DNA from: Xanthostigma xanthostigma | Lineage: Eukaryota; Arthropoda; Insecta; Raphidioptera; Raphidiidae | DNA length: 64,000 nt | NCBI GenBank assembly: GCA_963575645.1 | Contig: OY754467.1 | Coordinates: 24,263,001-24,327,000 of the forward strand | Direction of reading: 5' to 3' | Shown: in pieces, positions 24,191 through 36,360 of the stretch | Layout: every line of letters begins with the position of its first letter | Numbering within the stretch: position 1 is the first letter of the stretch | The notes under the pieces: model-generated | What the model saw: the letters and a program-made list of their open reading frames with translations, nothing else | Databases searched by the model: none | What the model was told of the DNA's origin: nothing | Program-made: the position numbers and the translations under genes

Positions 24191-25750
24191 GACTTTGTTT
24201 ATACACTTTTCTCTGAAAAAACATTTTATTGTTGATAAATATTAACAATAAATATTAATAGTCGAGAGCTATGCAAAAAAAATGAAAACATATTATGTAT
24301 TGCTACTGACATTTCAAAATAAAACTACTTCTTCATTAGAATAATCAAGATTGTATAGAATTATAAAAAATAGAGATAAAATGATGTGAAAGAAAGTATT
24401 TTAAGAATGAAAAAATTTGCAGCCAAATTTTGATAAATGAATATATTCAGAATATTTCCATTGTTTTAATTTTTCTGTAGCTCTTGATTGCAAATTGGGA
24501 AAAAAATAGGAAATGTTATAATCCACTGAAAAAATTAGATTTTTTTTACCTATCACAGTAGACGACTCTCTTAAATCAATGTTATCAATATTGTTGCTTC
24601 AATTTCGACGAGACAAGACTACTGGGTAGCAATCTCGGTCTCGCCAGGTCTCCTGATTTTAATGGTCTCTTCTTGTAAGAATCTGCTTGCAGTCACTAAG
24701 CGGTTACCAGTGTACCATAACAGAAACTGATATGGTAAAAACACTAGATGAACCCCTTGATGAAATTGAAATGATGTGTTAAAAAAATTGAAACCAACGC
24801 GAACAAAATTGTGTTTTATTTTGAGTTGTTAATCAATAGTCGTGTTATAATAATTTTAATAAACCCGTTATATGATGTCGAAAAGTAATAACGTGGTAAG
24901 AGTTTTGGACAGCCTCAGGGTAAACATCTGTGGTTACGGCCGTTAACTCTCTTGAGGTCACAACGAAGCACGATTGCGTTGATATCTCCGCCAATAAAAA
25001 AGCCTACAGAGATAAAATTAAACAGAAATTGCAGCAGTATTTTATGACTAAATACACTTAGTGAAATTATTTCTGAAATGAAGTGTTCTATTTTCTTTGA
25101 TATTAAAACAAAATCTGAAAACTTTTTTACAGTCACTGACTTCAAAGTGAAATTATCAAAATGCAAATAGTGCGATGTATATCTGAATCGGTCAAATTAT
25201 AGACAACCGAATCTTGAAACATTTTAGGTTTTGGAAACAAAAAGTCTTAGTTAAAAACTGTTAATATTTCGTGTTGCTTTTTCTGTTTGGTGTAAAAAGA
25301 TAACATTTTTGCAAAGATCAATATTTTTATTACGACTTTCTTAACAAAATTTTCATCAAGAGCAACACGCCAAGTATTTGATAAATTATTGTCAACAGTT
25401 TGTAAATTATTCTTTTGTTTCCAAGAACTTCTCATGGCTTACTATTAATTTTTTGACTAAAAATTAAATTACATAAAAATTTTCACGCATCTATTTCTCC
25501 AAAACCAACGTCAACCAGAAAAGAGTTATTTCACAGTTTTTGCATCTAACTCAATTTCGAACTCGAATTTTCATTTTCGTTCTTTCTGTATATTGCTCAT
25601 TTTTTAAATACATATTTAGAAGGTCCATTAAATATGCAGTATACAAGTTTAGTTACTACTAGTGTACCCATGCAAAACTTTTTGCATGTATCTTAATATT
25701 GTTTTAAAAAATCGAGATTTTGACACAGACCTACGAAAATAATTTTATTT
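24191..25750 (+). other. No gene; possible Tc1/mariner relic near 24.6 kb
   Basis: At 24601-24675 the frame reads NFDETR, then ARSPDFN (24643-24663) and a stop. This recalls the block around the third catalytic residue of Tc1/mariner transposases (PxRSPDLNP). The following residues do not fit, and the acidic residue expected after the motif is absent. This is only a weak hint. The rest of the interval shows nothing recognisable. Confidence 0.25.
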
Positions 25751-25756
25751 CTCTTG

Positions 25757-26415
25757 CATTAGTTTCCATTTACAGTTATTTTTCTTTTAATTTAACTGGA
25801 TCCGTCAAGTTGTCTATATATTTAATTGGTTATAAATTCAAAGAAAATGTGTGAGATCCGTTTATCGTAGTCATGGTTACCCCGCAAGAGCTGTCATTTG
25901 ATACATTTACGATTTTCAGTATTTTTTTATGATCGGAGACAAAATTTTACACTTAGTATAGTTTATGTAATATTTAAAAACTCTATTTTGGCATTAAATT
26001 AACATAAACCCACACTTTCTTAAATTATTTGAAAAATAAAATAACATTTTAATTGTCCATTAATATTTTGCATATTAGCGCTAAAAAACGAACTAATTTA
26101 AATATAAACACTTCAATTGTCAAAGTCGATTTGTCATAATCTCTGACATACATACTTGCATTTATCTCACACTTATGTATCGTGAACATCGATGGATTTT
26201 CTCTGTTTACGTTCCTCTTCACCCCGCAACCCCCTCGTATTTTTTACTATTATCGCTTGAAATCACCCCTTTTAACGAAATTTCACAAAAAAAAAATAGT
26301 GATAACACATCTGTGGACTATGGGCTTCAGTTAAAAAAAAATTGTATTAATCGGTTGAGAAGAGATTGCTAGCGGATTGGCTAGAGAAATAGAGCTTGTG
26401 TTTTAAATATATAGA
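25757..26415 (+). repeat. Left member of a large inverted pair
   Basis: About 660 bp whose inverse, with moderate divergence, lies at 27672-28360. Matching blocks include TAGTTTCCATTTACAGTTATT, AGAGCTGTC, AATTAACATAAAC, TTCAATTGTCAAAGTCGA, CGATGGATTTTCTCT, AATCACCCCTTTTAA and TTTTAAATATATAGAT. It encodes no protein. It is either one of two independent inverted insertions or one arm of a 2.6-kb composite. Confidence 0.75.
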
Positions 26416-27671
26416 TAATCAAGGCAAAATTATTATTAGTAAGTGTAAATTTGGACTCGTATTGAATTGTGCCTGAACCTGTTTAAGGAGGCGAACGTAA
26501 ATATCTTGGCGATTACCGTAGGGTATTGCACGTTGGGGAACGCTAAACTATAATAATTTACATAAGAACTTGTATCCCTTTTCCAAGAGCATATCCCTAG
26601 ATTCGTCGATGCAAAGACAACTATAGTATTGTTTTGAAATAGTAGAGAGTGACTATTATTATAGTTCGGTTCGCTTTATGGAACGGTGAAACAACGAAAC
26701 TATATAAAGTATTACGTCTCACGAATGAAATCTGTCCAGCTTGAGAAATATGAATGTATTAGTCACTACCTAGAATAAGCGAACCGTACTAGAGTTCAAT
26801 TACTCATTTGAAATGCATGCTTTTTAGTACATTTCATAAATTTAGTAAATAAAGTTCATCTGCCAATAGGACGTTAAAGCGTTCAGATTTTGCATTTATA
26901 GCTTTGACTACGTCGGAACTGTTTGAAGTAACTTGTGCGTAACGCGTAAAGCTCTTTAACCTCAAAACTTTGTAATACGCAGCTTTCATTTTGTCGGTAT
27001 TTGCCGTTACAAATCATTGTTAAGCTGCGCAAGCAATAGAAAATTCTGTGATAATGTTCTCCAGCTATTTATAGGATGTAACAAAAAACTTCCATGAAAT
27101 AACTTTAAATTACTTTTAATTCTGACATTAAATTTCTGAAATGGATGCCAAATTTCCGAATATTTGATTTTCGTGCTGTGGCAATGGAGACATTTCAATT
27201 TCAGATGAACACATTATATATAATAATTAATTAATATGTTTCGTTACATTTTGTGGGTTCGTAATTTTTTTTAATTAGCAAAATCAATGGAGTGCAGTGA
27301 TGTGCAGTGCATTGTTTAAAATGATTTTGCATTTTCAAAATAATCATAAATTCCAAAACGATCCGTTCTTGAACTAAAAGCACCACAAGCACTAGATCGA
27401 CTCGGATCGGGATGCCTTGATATAGGTACATGAAGTTTAATGAATTGTCACTCACTAGTTTGGTACTATCGGCTCAGATCGAGTTGGCAACTGTAGATCT
27501 GCTAGATGGTCGAATGTTCCGGTACAATTTAGATGCGCGCTGCGGGATACAGTTATTCCAATCAATCTTTTCAAATAGTAAATTATAGAACATTCTCTAT
27601 ACCTGAAGAAATTTTAATATATAATTTTCATTTAGTATAAAATTGTTATCTCAAATTATTTTATTTATCTC
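26416..27671. other. 1.26-kb interior of the inverted pair
   Basis: No gene is recognised. A short imperfect inverted repeat, TTCGGTTCGCTTT near 26663 and AAGCGAACCGTACT near 26777, brackets about 110 bp. No transposase-like frame is present, so it does not look like the cargo of a working composite transposon. Confidence 0.5.
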
Positions 27672-28360
27672 ATCTATATATTTAAAACACAAGCCCTAAA
27701 TCTCTAGATTATCCATCCCTACTAAACCGATTGACACAATTTTTTTTAAACTGAAGTCCACAGATATGTTATCGCTATTTTTTTTTTTGGTGAAATTTCT
27801 TTAAAAGGGGTGATTTCAAGCGATAATAGTAAAAATGACGAGGGGGTAGCGCGGTGAAGAGGAACGTAAAGAGAGAAAATCCTTCGATGTTCACGAGACA
27901 TGAGTGTGAGAAAAATGCAAATATGTATGTACGTATGTCGGAGATTTTACAAACAGTTTGTCAAGTCGACTTTGACAATTGAAGTGTATATTTTTAGTTC
28001 GTTTTTTAGCGCAAATATTCCAAATATTAATACACAAATAAATTTTATTTTATTTTCCAAATAATTTAAGAACGTGTAAGTTTATGTTAATTTAATGCCA
28101 AAATAGATTTTTTAAATATTACATGGACTGTACCAAGTCTAAAATTTGGTCTCAGATTAGAAAAAAATAGTGAAAATCGTAAATGTATCAAATGAGGTTA
28201 GATTTTCTAAAAATGAATTGTGACAGCTCTTGCGGGGTAACCATGACAACGATGAACAGATCTCATACATTTTTTTTGAATTTATAACCAATTAAATATA
28301 GAGACAACTTGATGGATCAAGCTAAATCAAAAGAAAAATAACTGTAAATGGAAACTAATG
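27672..28360 (-). repeat. Right member of the inverted pair
   Basis: Reverse-oriented counterpart of 25757-26415, about 690 bp. The inner end is ATCTATATATTTAAAACACAAG and the outer end is GTAAATGGAAACTAATG. Small insertions (for example near 28200-28220) account for the length difference. Confidence 0.75.
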
Positions 28361-28605
28361 AGTTTAGAGTTTAGAATTTTAATCTTTGCCCTTAAATACA
28401 TTTTTAGCAGATGTGGGATCGGTGGAGACTTTTGATATTTGGTACCTAAGACCAGTACCAATTTTCAACTCTATGGAAATTATTGAAAACCTACCACTAT
28501 TTTTTTGTCTATTTGTCCGGACTAATTCCACATAATATTATGACAATATAAACAGCCTTAGTTGGTGCACACTGTTTTTTGTTTAAAAAAAAAGATCATC
28601 ATTTC

Positions 28606-28829
28606 AAAGTTTTATTCTAATACAATAAACTAGAGTGACCTATGCGAATTATTCGCACTAAATAAGTATAATAATTATCACTTTACAAAATTATTTTTTA
28701 AATATGATTGCAGGTATAAAGTTTTATTCTAATACAATAAACTAGAGTGACCTGTGCGAATTATTCGCACTAAATAAGTGTAATAATTATCACTTTACAA
28801 AATTATTTTTTAAATATGATTGCAGGTAT
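28606..28829 (+). repeat. 112-bp tandem duplication, almost identical
   Basis: 28606-28717 and 28718-28829 differ at only a couple of positions (for example CCTATGCG/CCTGTGCG, AAGTATAA/AAGTGTAA). Each copy contains the palindrome GCGAATTATTCGC and ends with GATTGCAGGTAT. High identity in a region of otherwise old repeats implies a recent duplication. Confidence 0.9.
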
Positions 28830-28849
28830 TCAATTCGTTTCTAATTTTG

Positions 28850-29158
28850 CACATTGCTTATAACGTTCTTCTTTTTGTTGTATTACAATATGAAGCTCAG
28901 ATGACAGATCGAAGAAATATTTTACTAAAATTGTCATATAGAGGCGCAAGTAGCAAAAGCGTTGAGCTAAGCCGTCAGATGACGGTTTTCAGCGTTGCTC
29001 GCTGTTTCAAAATTAAAGCCGTCAGATGGCAGTATGCAGTATTGTGTCTGTTGTATCACAATATGAAGGGTCAGATGACAGATCGAAGTGTTGACGTTGT
29101 TTCAAAATTAAAGTCGTCAGATGGCAAACGTTGTTCAGCGTTGCTGTATTTTAATTAA
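28850..29158 (+). repeat. Internal repeats with CAGATGACAGATCGAAG units
   Basis: TTGTATTACAATATGAAG...CAGATGACAGATCGAAG (near 28876) recurs about 165 bp later (near 29048). GTTTCAAAATTAAAG(C/T)CGTCAGATGGCA occurs twice (near 29006 and 29098). The region reads open for about 110 codons, but the repetition, not a protein, explains it. Confidence 0.6.
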
Positions 29159-30280
29159 TTTACAAAAACAAAAGCAATAATAAATTTTTTAGTTGTCTAT
29201 GTCAGTAGAGAAAGCAATTATCTGTAAAATGATATATAATTTATGTGGAGAAATTGTGAGGTTTTTTCTAAAAAGGGAGGCAAACATCTTAAACCTAGCG
29301 TATTAATATATATGATTATGCAATGCCACACGCCAGTGTCCATTGTAACAGTTACCCGTCAGCGATCAGCTATCGATTTTATATAAAGCAGTATCACCAA
29401 TCATACATTGTTGACAGTCGATGTCCGATTCCGATACGGATACGACTACCGTTAAATTTGAGTTTGTAGCGATTTTTCTTTAAACCAGGATCATAATCAC
29501 TGTTTAAAATCACCGTGATTTTCAGTGGCATTTAAGGATCACGATTTGCTCATCTCTAATAAATTGGCTCTAATAAAACATACGTACATTATGGGGTTTA
29601 AATACAGACAAAAATAGTATTGTTCGTCGGTTGTAATACAAAAAAGAGAAAAACCCACATTTACTATTTACACCCTTCCAACCCTATTTTTGAACCTAGA
29701 AGGTTCGTTTTAGTCTCAAATTAAAGATATAGGATGGTTTAGGCGTAGGTACTATTGCGCAGTTTTTAAAAATATTAAAAATATTTTTCATTAGAGCTGA
29801 CATATAACCATCTGTTATTCAGAAGGGCGTTGTGTGGCCTGAAGTTATTTTTTTTATTAGTTTATAGCATCCCAAGAGACGACTATTAACTTTAATTAAA
29901 AAATACGATCGATAGTATGAAAAGTAGTTTTAGACTGGAAGAAGGGACTAGACTTCTCTTAGCAGGGAGATATTTAACATTTCAAAATCGATATGCTATG
30001 GACAATGCTTAATAAATAATTTTGATTGTTACACGTGACAAATTTTAGATAGGTTCAAAATACCATATTAATTATTTTGTTCTTCACGTCAAACTTACGT
30101 GAACACACTATTCATTAAAATAGACACGCTGTCTAAATAATTAATAGGTTGATTTAAAATTACAAAACATGTTTTTCGATAACAATCATAACCATTCTAG
30201 ATTATGATGTAATTATACCCTCGGTGACGTAATAAAGGAATGTAGTATAATTGGTGTTTTACCGGCCTACTCAATAATAT
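29159..30280. other. No gene; hAT-like terminus at 29559
   Basis: GATTTGCTCATCTCTA ends at 29559. GCTCATCTCTA is a common hAT 3' end, but I could not find the matching 5' end or duplication, so it is probably a truncated copy starting after 29340. Nothing else is recognisable. Confidence 0.4.
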
Positions 30281-30281
30281 T

Positions 30282-30998
30282 CAGGATGTTAGAAAAGTCC
30301 CGGAACCCTGAAAAATCTCGTAGACGATGCATGGAACCAAAAAACGTAAAATCACGAAAAATTTATTTTTTTGAGAGCTATTTAATGACACCACACATGA
30401 CCCCCCCCCACTTCCACCCAGCAGGTGGGGAGGTGGGCAACTTTGCAATTTTAAATGGAAACCCCTATTTTTTATTGGAGATTCGTATTTTGCTACAAAT
30501 AATACCTTCGGCCACTGTGGTGTATACTATCTTTCTTCATACAAACACAGACAAAGCAAGTTTTGATTTTATACGTTAATACACAAATGACAGCTGTTCG
30601 CGATTATTAGCTTAAATTTAATAGGGGGTCATTACTGATATCATTGAATGGCAAAAATATTAGATACGTGCTTTTTCGTATTCCTCTTCGATGCCAATTC
30701 TTATTTGATCGTTTCGAGAAATAATTGACTTTTTTTATTTTTCGCGATTACCGCGACATGTGTCGCGGATAAACAATAAAGAGTTCAAGTAAAGTTTACG
30801 TATTTTTTGTAGTAAAATCCGAATCTGCAACAAAAATTAGGGGTGTTCATTTAAAAATGCAAAGTGGAAGGTCATGTGTGGTCTCATTAAATAGCCTACA
30901 AAAAATATTTTTTACGAGTTTTCACGTTTTTTGATTCCATTGATTCTATGCATCGTCTACGAGATTTTTCGGGGTTCCGGGACTTTTCTAATATCCTG
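30282..30998. mobile_element. Foldback element with about 200-bp arms
   Basis: The ends are CAGGATGTTAGAAAAGTCCCGG and its near complement. Arms about 30282-30505 and 30806-30998 share GACGATGCAT, CCACACATGACC and TTTTAAATG...CCCCTA. The left arm has an extra C-run and a small GC hairpin (30404-30437). The centre carries CGGCCACTGTGGTGTATACTAT, a block also at 49064. The terminal AAAAGTCCCGGAAC is shared with the otherwise different family at 3401-3994. Confidence 0.8.
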
Positions 30999-30999
30999 T

Positions 31000-31538
31000 A
31001 TAGTACCTACGCATGTTTCCGATATTATAATTATTCATAATTACAATTTATGAAGGAACTCTTAAAATGATGCTGTCTGTAATAGGCGAAATCTATGCTC
31101 ATAACCATATTTGTAATTTTTTTTGCTGTGTGAAAATATCTCTTTATCTGCTACATGACACATGCGCTATTGATGAGTAGGGGTCGGTCGAATAGTGGGA
31201 CCTAGGAGTCGAACCGAATTTTTCAACGTTTCATACTCTCCTGAACAATTTAGCACAGTCATTTAAATTGGATTCAATTTACCGTTTTTATGGGTCGTTT
31301 AGGGGTTAATAGGAAATGTAATCCCAAAAACACTAAAAAAATATTACAATTTCTTCAAAATTGAAATTTAGTACTTAAGTAGCTATTAAAAAGTGTGCCT
31401 AATTTTTTAATAAAATCGGCTCGACAGGGCGGAATTTATAATTTTTCAGAAAACGCGTGTAGATAATTATTTAAAATTAAAAAAAATATTTTATATTTAG
31501 AAAAAAAAATGTAGAGAATTATTGAGAATTACTTAGTG
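31000..31538. other. No gene recognised
   Basis: AT-rich non-coding sequence between two foldback elements. Confidence 0.5.
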
Positions 31539-31540
31539 TA

Positions 31541-32307
31541 TACAGGGTGTCCCATTAAGAATGGGACATAGAACAACCGCAGATTCTCCAATTCAAAATA
31601 AAACGATTAAGCGAAATATGCTTAGATAAAATGTTACTCGCTCTACCAGTGGCGTACGGCAGGAGTAAGTAATACTTGTACACCTTCTAAATGTTACGCC
31701 GCTGTCTAAATTTTAATTTTGACTATAATTTTAATTTTTTTGATATTTTCTAAGTCAATAATGTACACTTGTTAGTTTGTTGTAAAGTCATTGGTTTTCA
31801 AGATATTCGCAGTTAAAGATAGATAGACATGTACTTTTTATTTGTATTATTATTAATATTCATTTTTACAATTTTGTCTTAAAAAAACTGCGAATATCTC
31901 GAAAACCAATGACTTTACAACAAACTAACAAGTGTACATTATTGACTTAGAAAATATCAAAAAAAATAAAATTATAGTCAAAATTAAAATTTAGACAGCG
32001 GCGTAACATTTAGAAGGGATACAAGCATTACTTACTCCTGCCGTACGCCACTGGTAGAGCGTACTGAACTAATTTTTTTTATTGTTAGGTGCATTTTATG
32101 ATATTTAACTAATGTGCTGATTTGAGTAAAATTATACGGTGTATTAAAAAAATTATGGACATTAATAATTTTTCAGTTTTCAACTTCAACACCCCGTATT
32201 TCGGAAACGAGTAACATTTTATCTATGCATATTTCGCTTAATCGTTTTATTTTGAATTGGAGAATCTGCGGTTGTTCTATGTCCCATTCTTAATGGGGCA
32301 CCCTGTA
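31541..32307. mobile_element. TA-flanked foldback with CAGGGTG ends
   Basis: The ends are TACAGGGTGTCCCATTAAG and the complement of CTTAATGGGGCACCCTGTA, with TA on both sides (31539-31540, 32308-32309). The outer arm (about 100 bp) and the inner arm (31640-about 31820 against about 31880-32060) make an almost complete palindrome. The right side has 145 bp (32061-32205) without a partner. TACAGGGTG ends and TA targeting are frequent in insect DNA transposons. No transposase is coded. Confidence 0.85.
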
Positions 32308-32456
32308 TAATTTGAAGCCGATGCTGAATTCATAAAATGCCATTGTTAAAAAAATTTATAGAATAAAACTTCAAATAGGAGCAGATACTCTATTTTATAG
32401 ACGCAGGGCTTGGTACTGCAATCCGAATTTTTTCGTTCATAGGTTTATATAAAAAA

Positions 32457-33146
32457 ATTGGTTGTCTGTAAAGTCGGTTTATGGACGATAGTTTTACGTG
32501 ATAACGTATTCCGTAATACATAACCTAAACCTCCCAAAATTTGGTTTCAATCCGCTTATCCTTGGTGTCGGAATGATAAGAAATGTCAAAAGTGACGTTT
32601 GCAACTTACAAAGTATTATGTTCTAATAATAATTAGTTATTCCAATACTTAACTTAGAAGGCGTTGCAATATACTAATGTCAAAAAATTGAATTAAACAT
32701 TAGAAATGCAGCCGTTTTCATGTTAAGACAAGACATACGTTTGCTTCAATTTCCATGTACGGCAAACAAAGACAACCGACCGCGTCGCGTCATGCATTAC
32801 ACAACATTGCATTTATACAGCTATTTTTCTATATAAATTTGTATAAAATATTTTTCTATATTTTGTATAAAAAAACTGTTTAGGCAAATTCTGTTATACG
32901 AAATCTATGTAAAATGTTCTCCTCTTTCGTTTAAGACTGGTTTCAAACCGAACTGATTTAAATTGAGCGAGAAATTAGCAAAAAGCACGCACAGGGTCAG
33001 GCGGAACGTTACGCGTTATGCGTTATGCGTTACGCGTTATGCGTTATGCGTTATGCGTTACGCGTTACACTTTTTCGTACATGCAGCCGGTGTTTTATCA
33101 ATTTATAATATTGGTGATTCATCAATTTATAAGACGTTATCACGTC
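32457..33146 (-). mobile_element. Family B element, copy 1
   Basis: On the minus strand it begins GACGTGATAACGTCTTATAAATTG and ends with GACTTTACAGACAACCAAT, like the copies at 45176 and 62851. Near its 5' end a minisatellite of a 7-bp unit GCGTTAT/GCGTTAC runs 33009-33068. The GCGCATGCGC tandem block seen in some relatives is absent. No protein is coded. ACGTGATAACG occurs near both ends in opposite orientation. Confidence 0.8.
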
Positions 33147-33149
33147 AAA

Positions 33150-33770
33150 ATTGCTTGAATCCATTTAAGGTTATTTGAAGCTTTTTCTAGTTCTATGGTT
33201 GTTTTTGCTAGATAAGGGTATATAAGGGATTTTTATGAAATATCAAAGAATTTTTTTAACATCTGTAACAAGTACTTAAGAATTTCATTTGTTTCTCTTC
33301 TTGTCTCTCGTAAATTATTTCAGAGTAAAACTTTATTTATTATCAATTATATCAGTAAACGGACAAAAAATATTCTATTATTTAATTTTCAGTAGGTACC
33401 GGAATATAACGGTGTACCAAGAAAATGGATCCAGTCGTTCTCGGATTACCAAATTTGGAAAAAATCGTAAAAATGTTATTTCCAATTGTTTGAATATATT
33501 TTTATACAATAAGAAATTGTTTAAATACGGCATGTAAAGATTCAAAGAACAACTCATTTTAGTGTTGACAAATATTCGTACATTTATCACTTGCGAGTTT
33601 CAGTACATTACCTACAATCGATCGTGCAGTCGGCAAACACAGTTGTGAGTTTAAAAATAGACTCATTTATGTCGCTGTGCCGCGCCATTGTACTACAAAA
33701 ACAGTGAGAATAACAGAAATAAAAGATGGAACACTTCCTTGATCATCATTGAATATTCTTTTAAATACAA
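33150..33770. other. No gene recognised
   Basis: AT-rich stretch without coding or repeat signal beyond short T runs. Confidence 0.5.
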
Positions 33771-33775
33771 CAAAC

Positions 33776-34410
33776 TAACGGTCCAGCCCGGTTTCGCCTG
33801 GATTTGTGGATTACCTATAATAAATATAACATTTCAGCCTATTAGGCGACGGGACCATTTCCAACTTCAAAATGTTGACATTTGATATAGTATAATAAAG
33901 AAAATAAAATTTGCTGATATCGCGTGAGGATGCGGGTAATGGCTAGTATTCAATATGACGTTTGATATTCATTGCCATGGATACCTACATATAATGTTCC
34001 ACATTATATAAACATTAATCAAAGCATGCTTAAAAAATACCTGATTTTTTTTAAATTTCAAAATGTTTCCAGAACTATACAGTTTAAAAAAAAAATTATT
34101 TAACGAAACTTTCTAGAAAAAATAAATAGAGTAATAAGCCGTTATGAAAAGTATACCATTGTTATATAAAAACAACGTTATAGCATATAAATCTTCTGCG
34201 CATGCGCTGATTTTCCCCAAAAACAAGAGGGCTCTTCATATTTGTATACCAAACATCCTCTCAAAATTTGGTTTCAATCCGCTCATCCCTTTGACCTGTA
34301 TATCGTGCTCACAAACTAACAGACAAACAGATCAACAAACAGACGCACAGAGTTTTTCCAAAAATATGTTTTATCAAAACGAAAAAATATCGTCAAATTT
34401 TGAAATGTGA
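33776..34410 (-). repeat. Patchwork: Helitron-like end, one array unit, family B piece
   Basis: ACTAACGGTCCAGCCCGG followed by TTTCGCCTGGATTTGTGGATT (33774) resembles an inverted Helitron 3' end. A single unit of the GCGCATGCGC array follows (about 34140-34225, palindrome at 34197-34208). Then comes CCTCTCAAAATTTGGTTTCAATCC from family B and a CAAACTAACAGACAAACAGA tail. The order suggests a chimeric repeat rather than chance neighbours. Confidence 0.55.
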
Positions 34411-35535
34411 ATTTTGACCTAAACTAGTAGGTACTATTTCCCACTTGTGGGTTGGAATGGTAACATGTTTAGTCGGTTAAAATAGCTTTAAAAGTTTCAC
34501 CAAGCAAGTAAATAGATAGCCCATTGATAGGCCTGTTATCCCTACTCGAGAATTTAATATTCATTGCACTTTCTTCTCACTAGAGTACTTCGCGTCAAGG
34601 GTTTATATTTTTAGCCTATGAAAATAGTATCTTGTCACGTGAGCGACATGGGCAAACGCCATAAACAAACATGGCGTCATAGTGTGTCCTGTTCAGAGAC
34701 AATAAACGTCCATTTTTTTTTACATTCGAACTGTCACTGCGTGCGCACCAGAACCATCTATAATATCAGCTTCAAAGTACGCATCTTGTGGTGCCAATAC
34801 ATACAAACCGTCACAAAATCCAACGCCACAGCACGCTTGGAACCTTTCAGCGTAATCCAGCAGTGAATCTAGCACAAAAATCAGCTTCGTGTGCAGCGGC
34901 CGTAGACAAAAGTGTAAAATAATTTTGTTTAAAAATTAACATTTTGGATAAGTAAATGAAATATTTATTGTAACGCTAATTTTTATAAACGCTAGCGTCC
35001 CATTAATCTGTGCTAATCTCGGGCATAGTATTTTTAAAAGTTAAAATTTACTTTACATTCCCGAGCAGATAATAAAAATATTCCTATTAAAAATATTATG
35101 TACTCATAGTCTGGAAATTTATAGACCGGAATAAAAAGTGTTTTGGTAGAAAGCTTTCCTTTTTAATTTTCTTATAGTCATTACTTTTCCTAAACGATAT
35201 TTTTGTATAAATTAAATGTAAATCGCCATTTTTTGCATAGAATTATTATAATAACGTACGAAAATGAACTTTAAAATATGCTTTCAGCTTAAAAGGCTTT
35301 GAAAATGTGATGTTATGTTTAATAGCGTCGTAGTATTTGAAACATGATATTTAAATTTGAATCAACAAGTAGATTACGTGTACCTATTTGCATTTTATTA
35401 TATGTTACAACTAACATTCTTAAATGACTTCATAATAGTATACAATTTTACGTCAATGGTCTATATAGCTCGTATGTTTAAAGTAATATGATCAAAACGT
35501 TGAGGGTCATAAAAATTCTAATTTTTTATTACTAA
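34411..35535. other. No gene recognised
   Basis: Non-coding. A CACGTG hexamer (34637-34642) and a modestly GC-richer patch (34620-34900) are present, but no defensible gene. Confidence 0.5.
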
Positions 35536-35539
35536 AATA

Positions 35540-36228
35540 AAAACTCGAGTCGCAGTGTGAACCCTGCCGATAATATATAGTGCATTTTCTATTATGTATA
35601 GGCAGTGTGACTCCATTATATAAACTTAACTTTGTTTTTGAAGAAAATTAAAAATTTTACCCCTTAATACATCCCTTAAAACAATATTTTTTTCTTAATT
35701 TTAATAATATTATTAATTCAACATCTGTACCAAATTATACATACCCTTCAGTAAGTAAATCCATATTATTAAATTTGTGTTTTCATAAAATTTGTAAGTT
35801 CGGACCTGTTGGACCGATTTTATTAAAATTTTAGCAGCAGATTTTAATAATTACTAAAGGGTTAGATTTCAAAATTGAAACGGTATTTGTGGGCCCAAAA
35901 ACATTTGTCAACTCCTAAATAATATTAATAATGCGTTTAACGTTCGTTTCTCGACTTTAAGTCATAACAGACGCCATTCGCACCATTACTACTTTTTTTC
36001 TACCACACTTCCCGTTATTTTCTACAAAATACCCGATCGGGCCCATTTTAAATAGCTTTCTTGCGATGTTGGATTACAACATGTGGACCAAATTTTGTTT
36101 ATAATCGATTAAGTCTATCGAGAGTTATCGTGGTCATACATCGTCGAGAAATTTTGGTCCGATCACTAGGTCCCGCCATCCGACTGACGTGACGTCAATA
36201 AAGTAAGTGCTTATGGCAAATACACTAA
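35540..36228 (+). mobile_element. Family A element, copy 2
   Basis: It begins with ACTCGAGTCGCAGTG and ends with GGCAAATACACTAA. Intermediate blocks (TTTTCATAAAATTTGTAAG, GGGCCCATTTTAAATAG, GAGAAATTTTGGTCCGA, GTCCCGCCATCCGAC) match copy 3 throughout. About 100 bp near 35930-36040 differ from copy 3. Confidence 0.8.
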
Positions 36229-36360
36229 AAATATGAACATATAAATTAATAACTTAAATTTAGATTTTACTTAAGACCACTTATTAACTCGAGTATTTTT
36301 TTACATACAAGAGAGCGCATTGAACAGCTGTCGTGTTTAGATTAACACAATTCAACAATC

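Noticed and set aside
26416..27671. Cargo genes of a composite transposon
   Set aside because: Short open frames in the interior resemble nothing and occur on both strands at random density.
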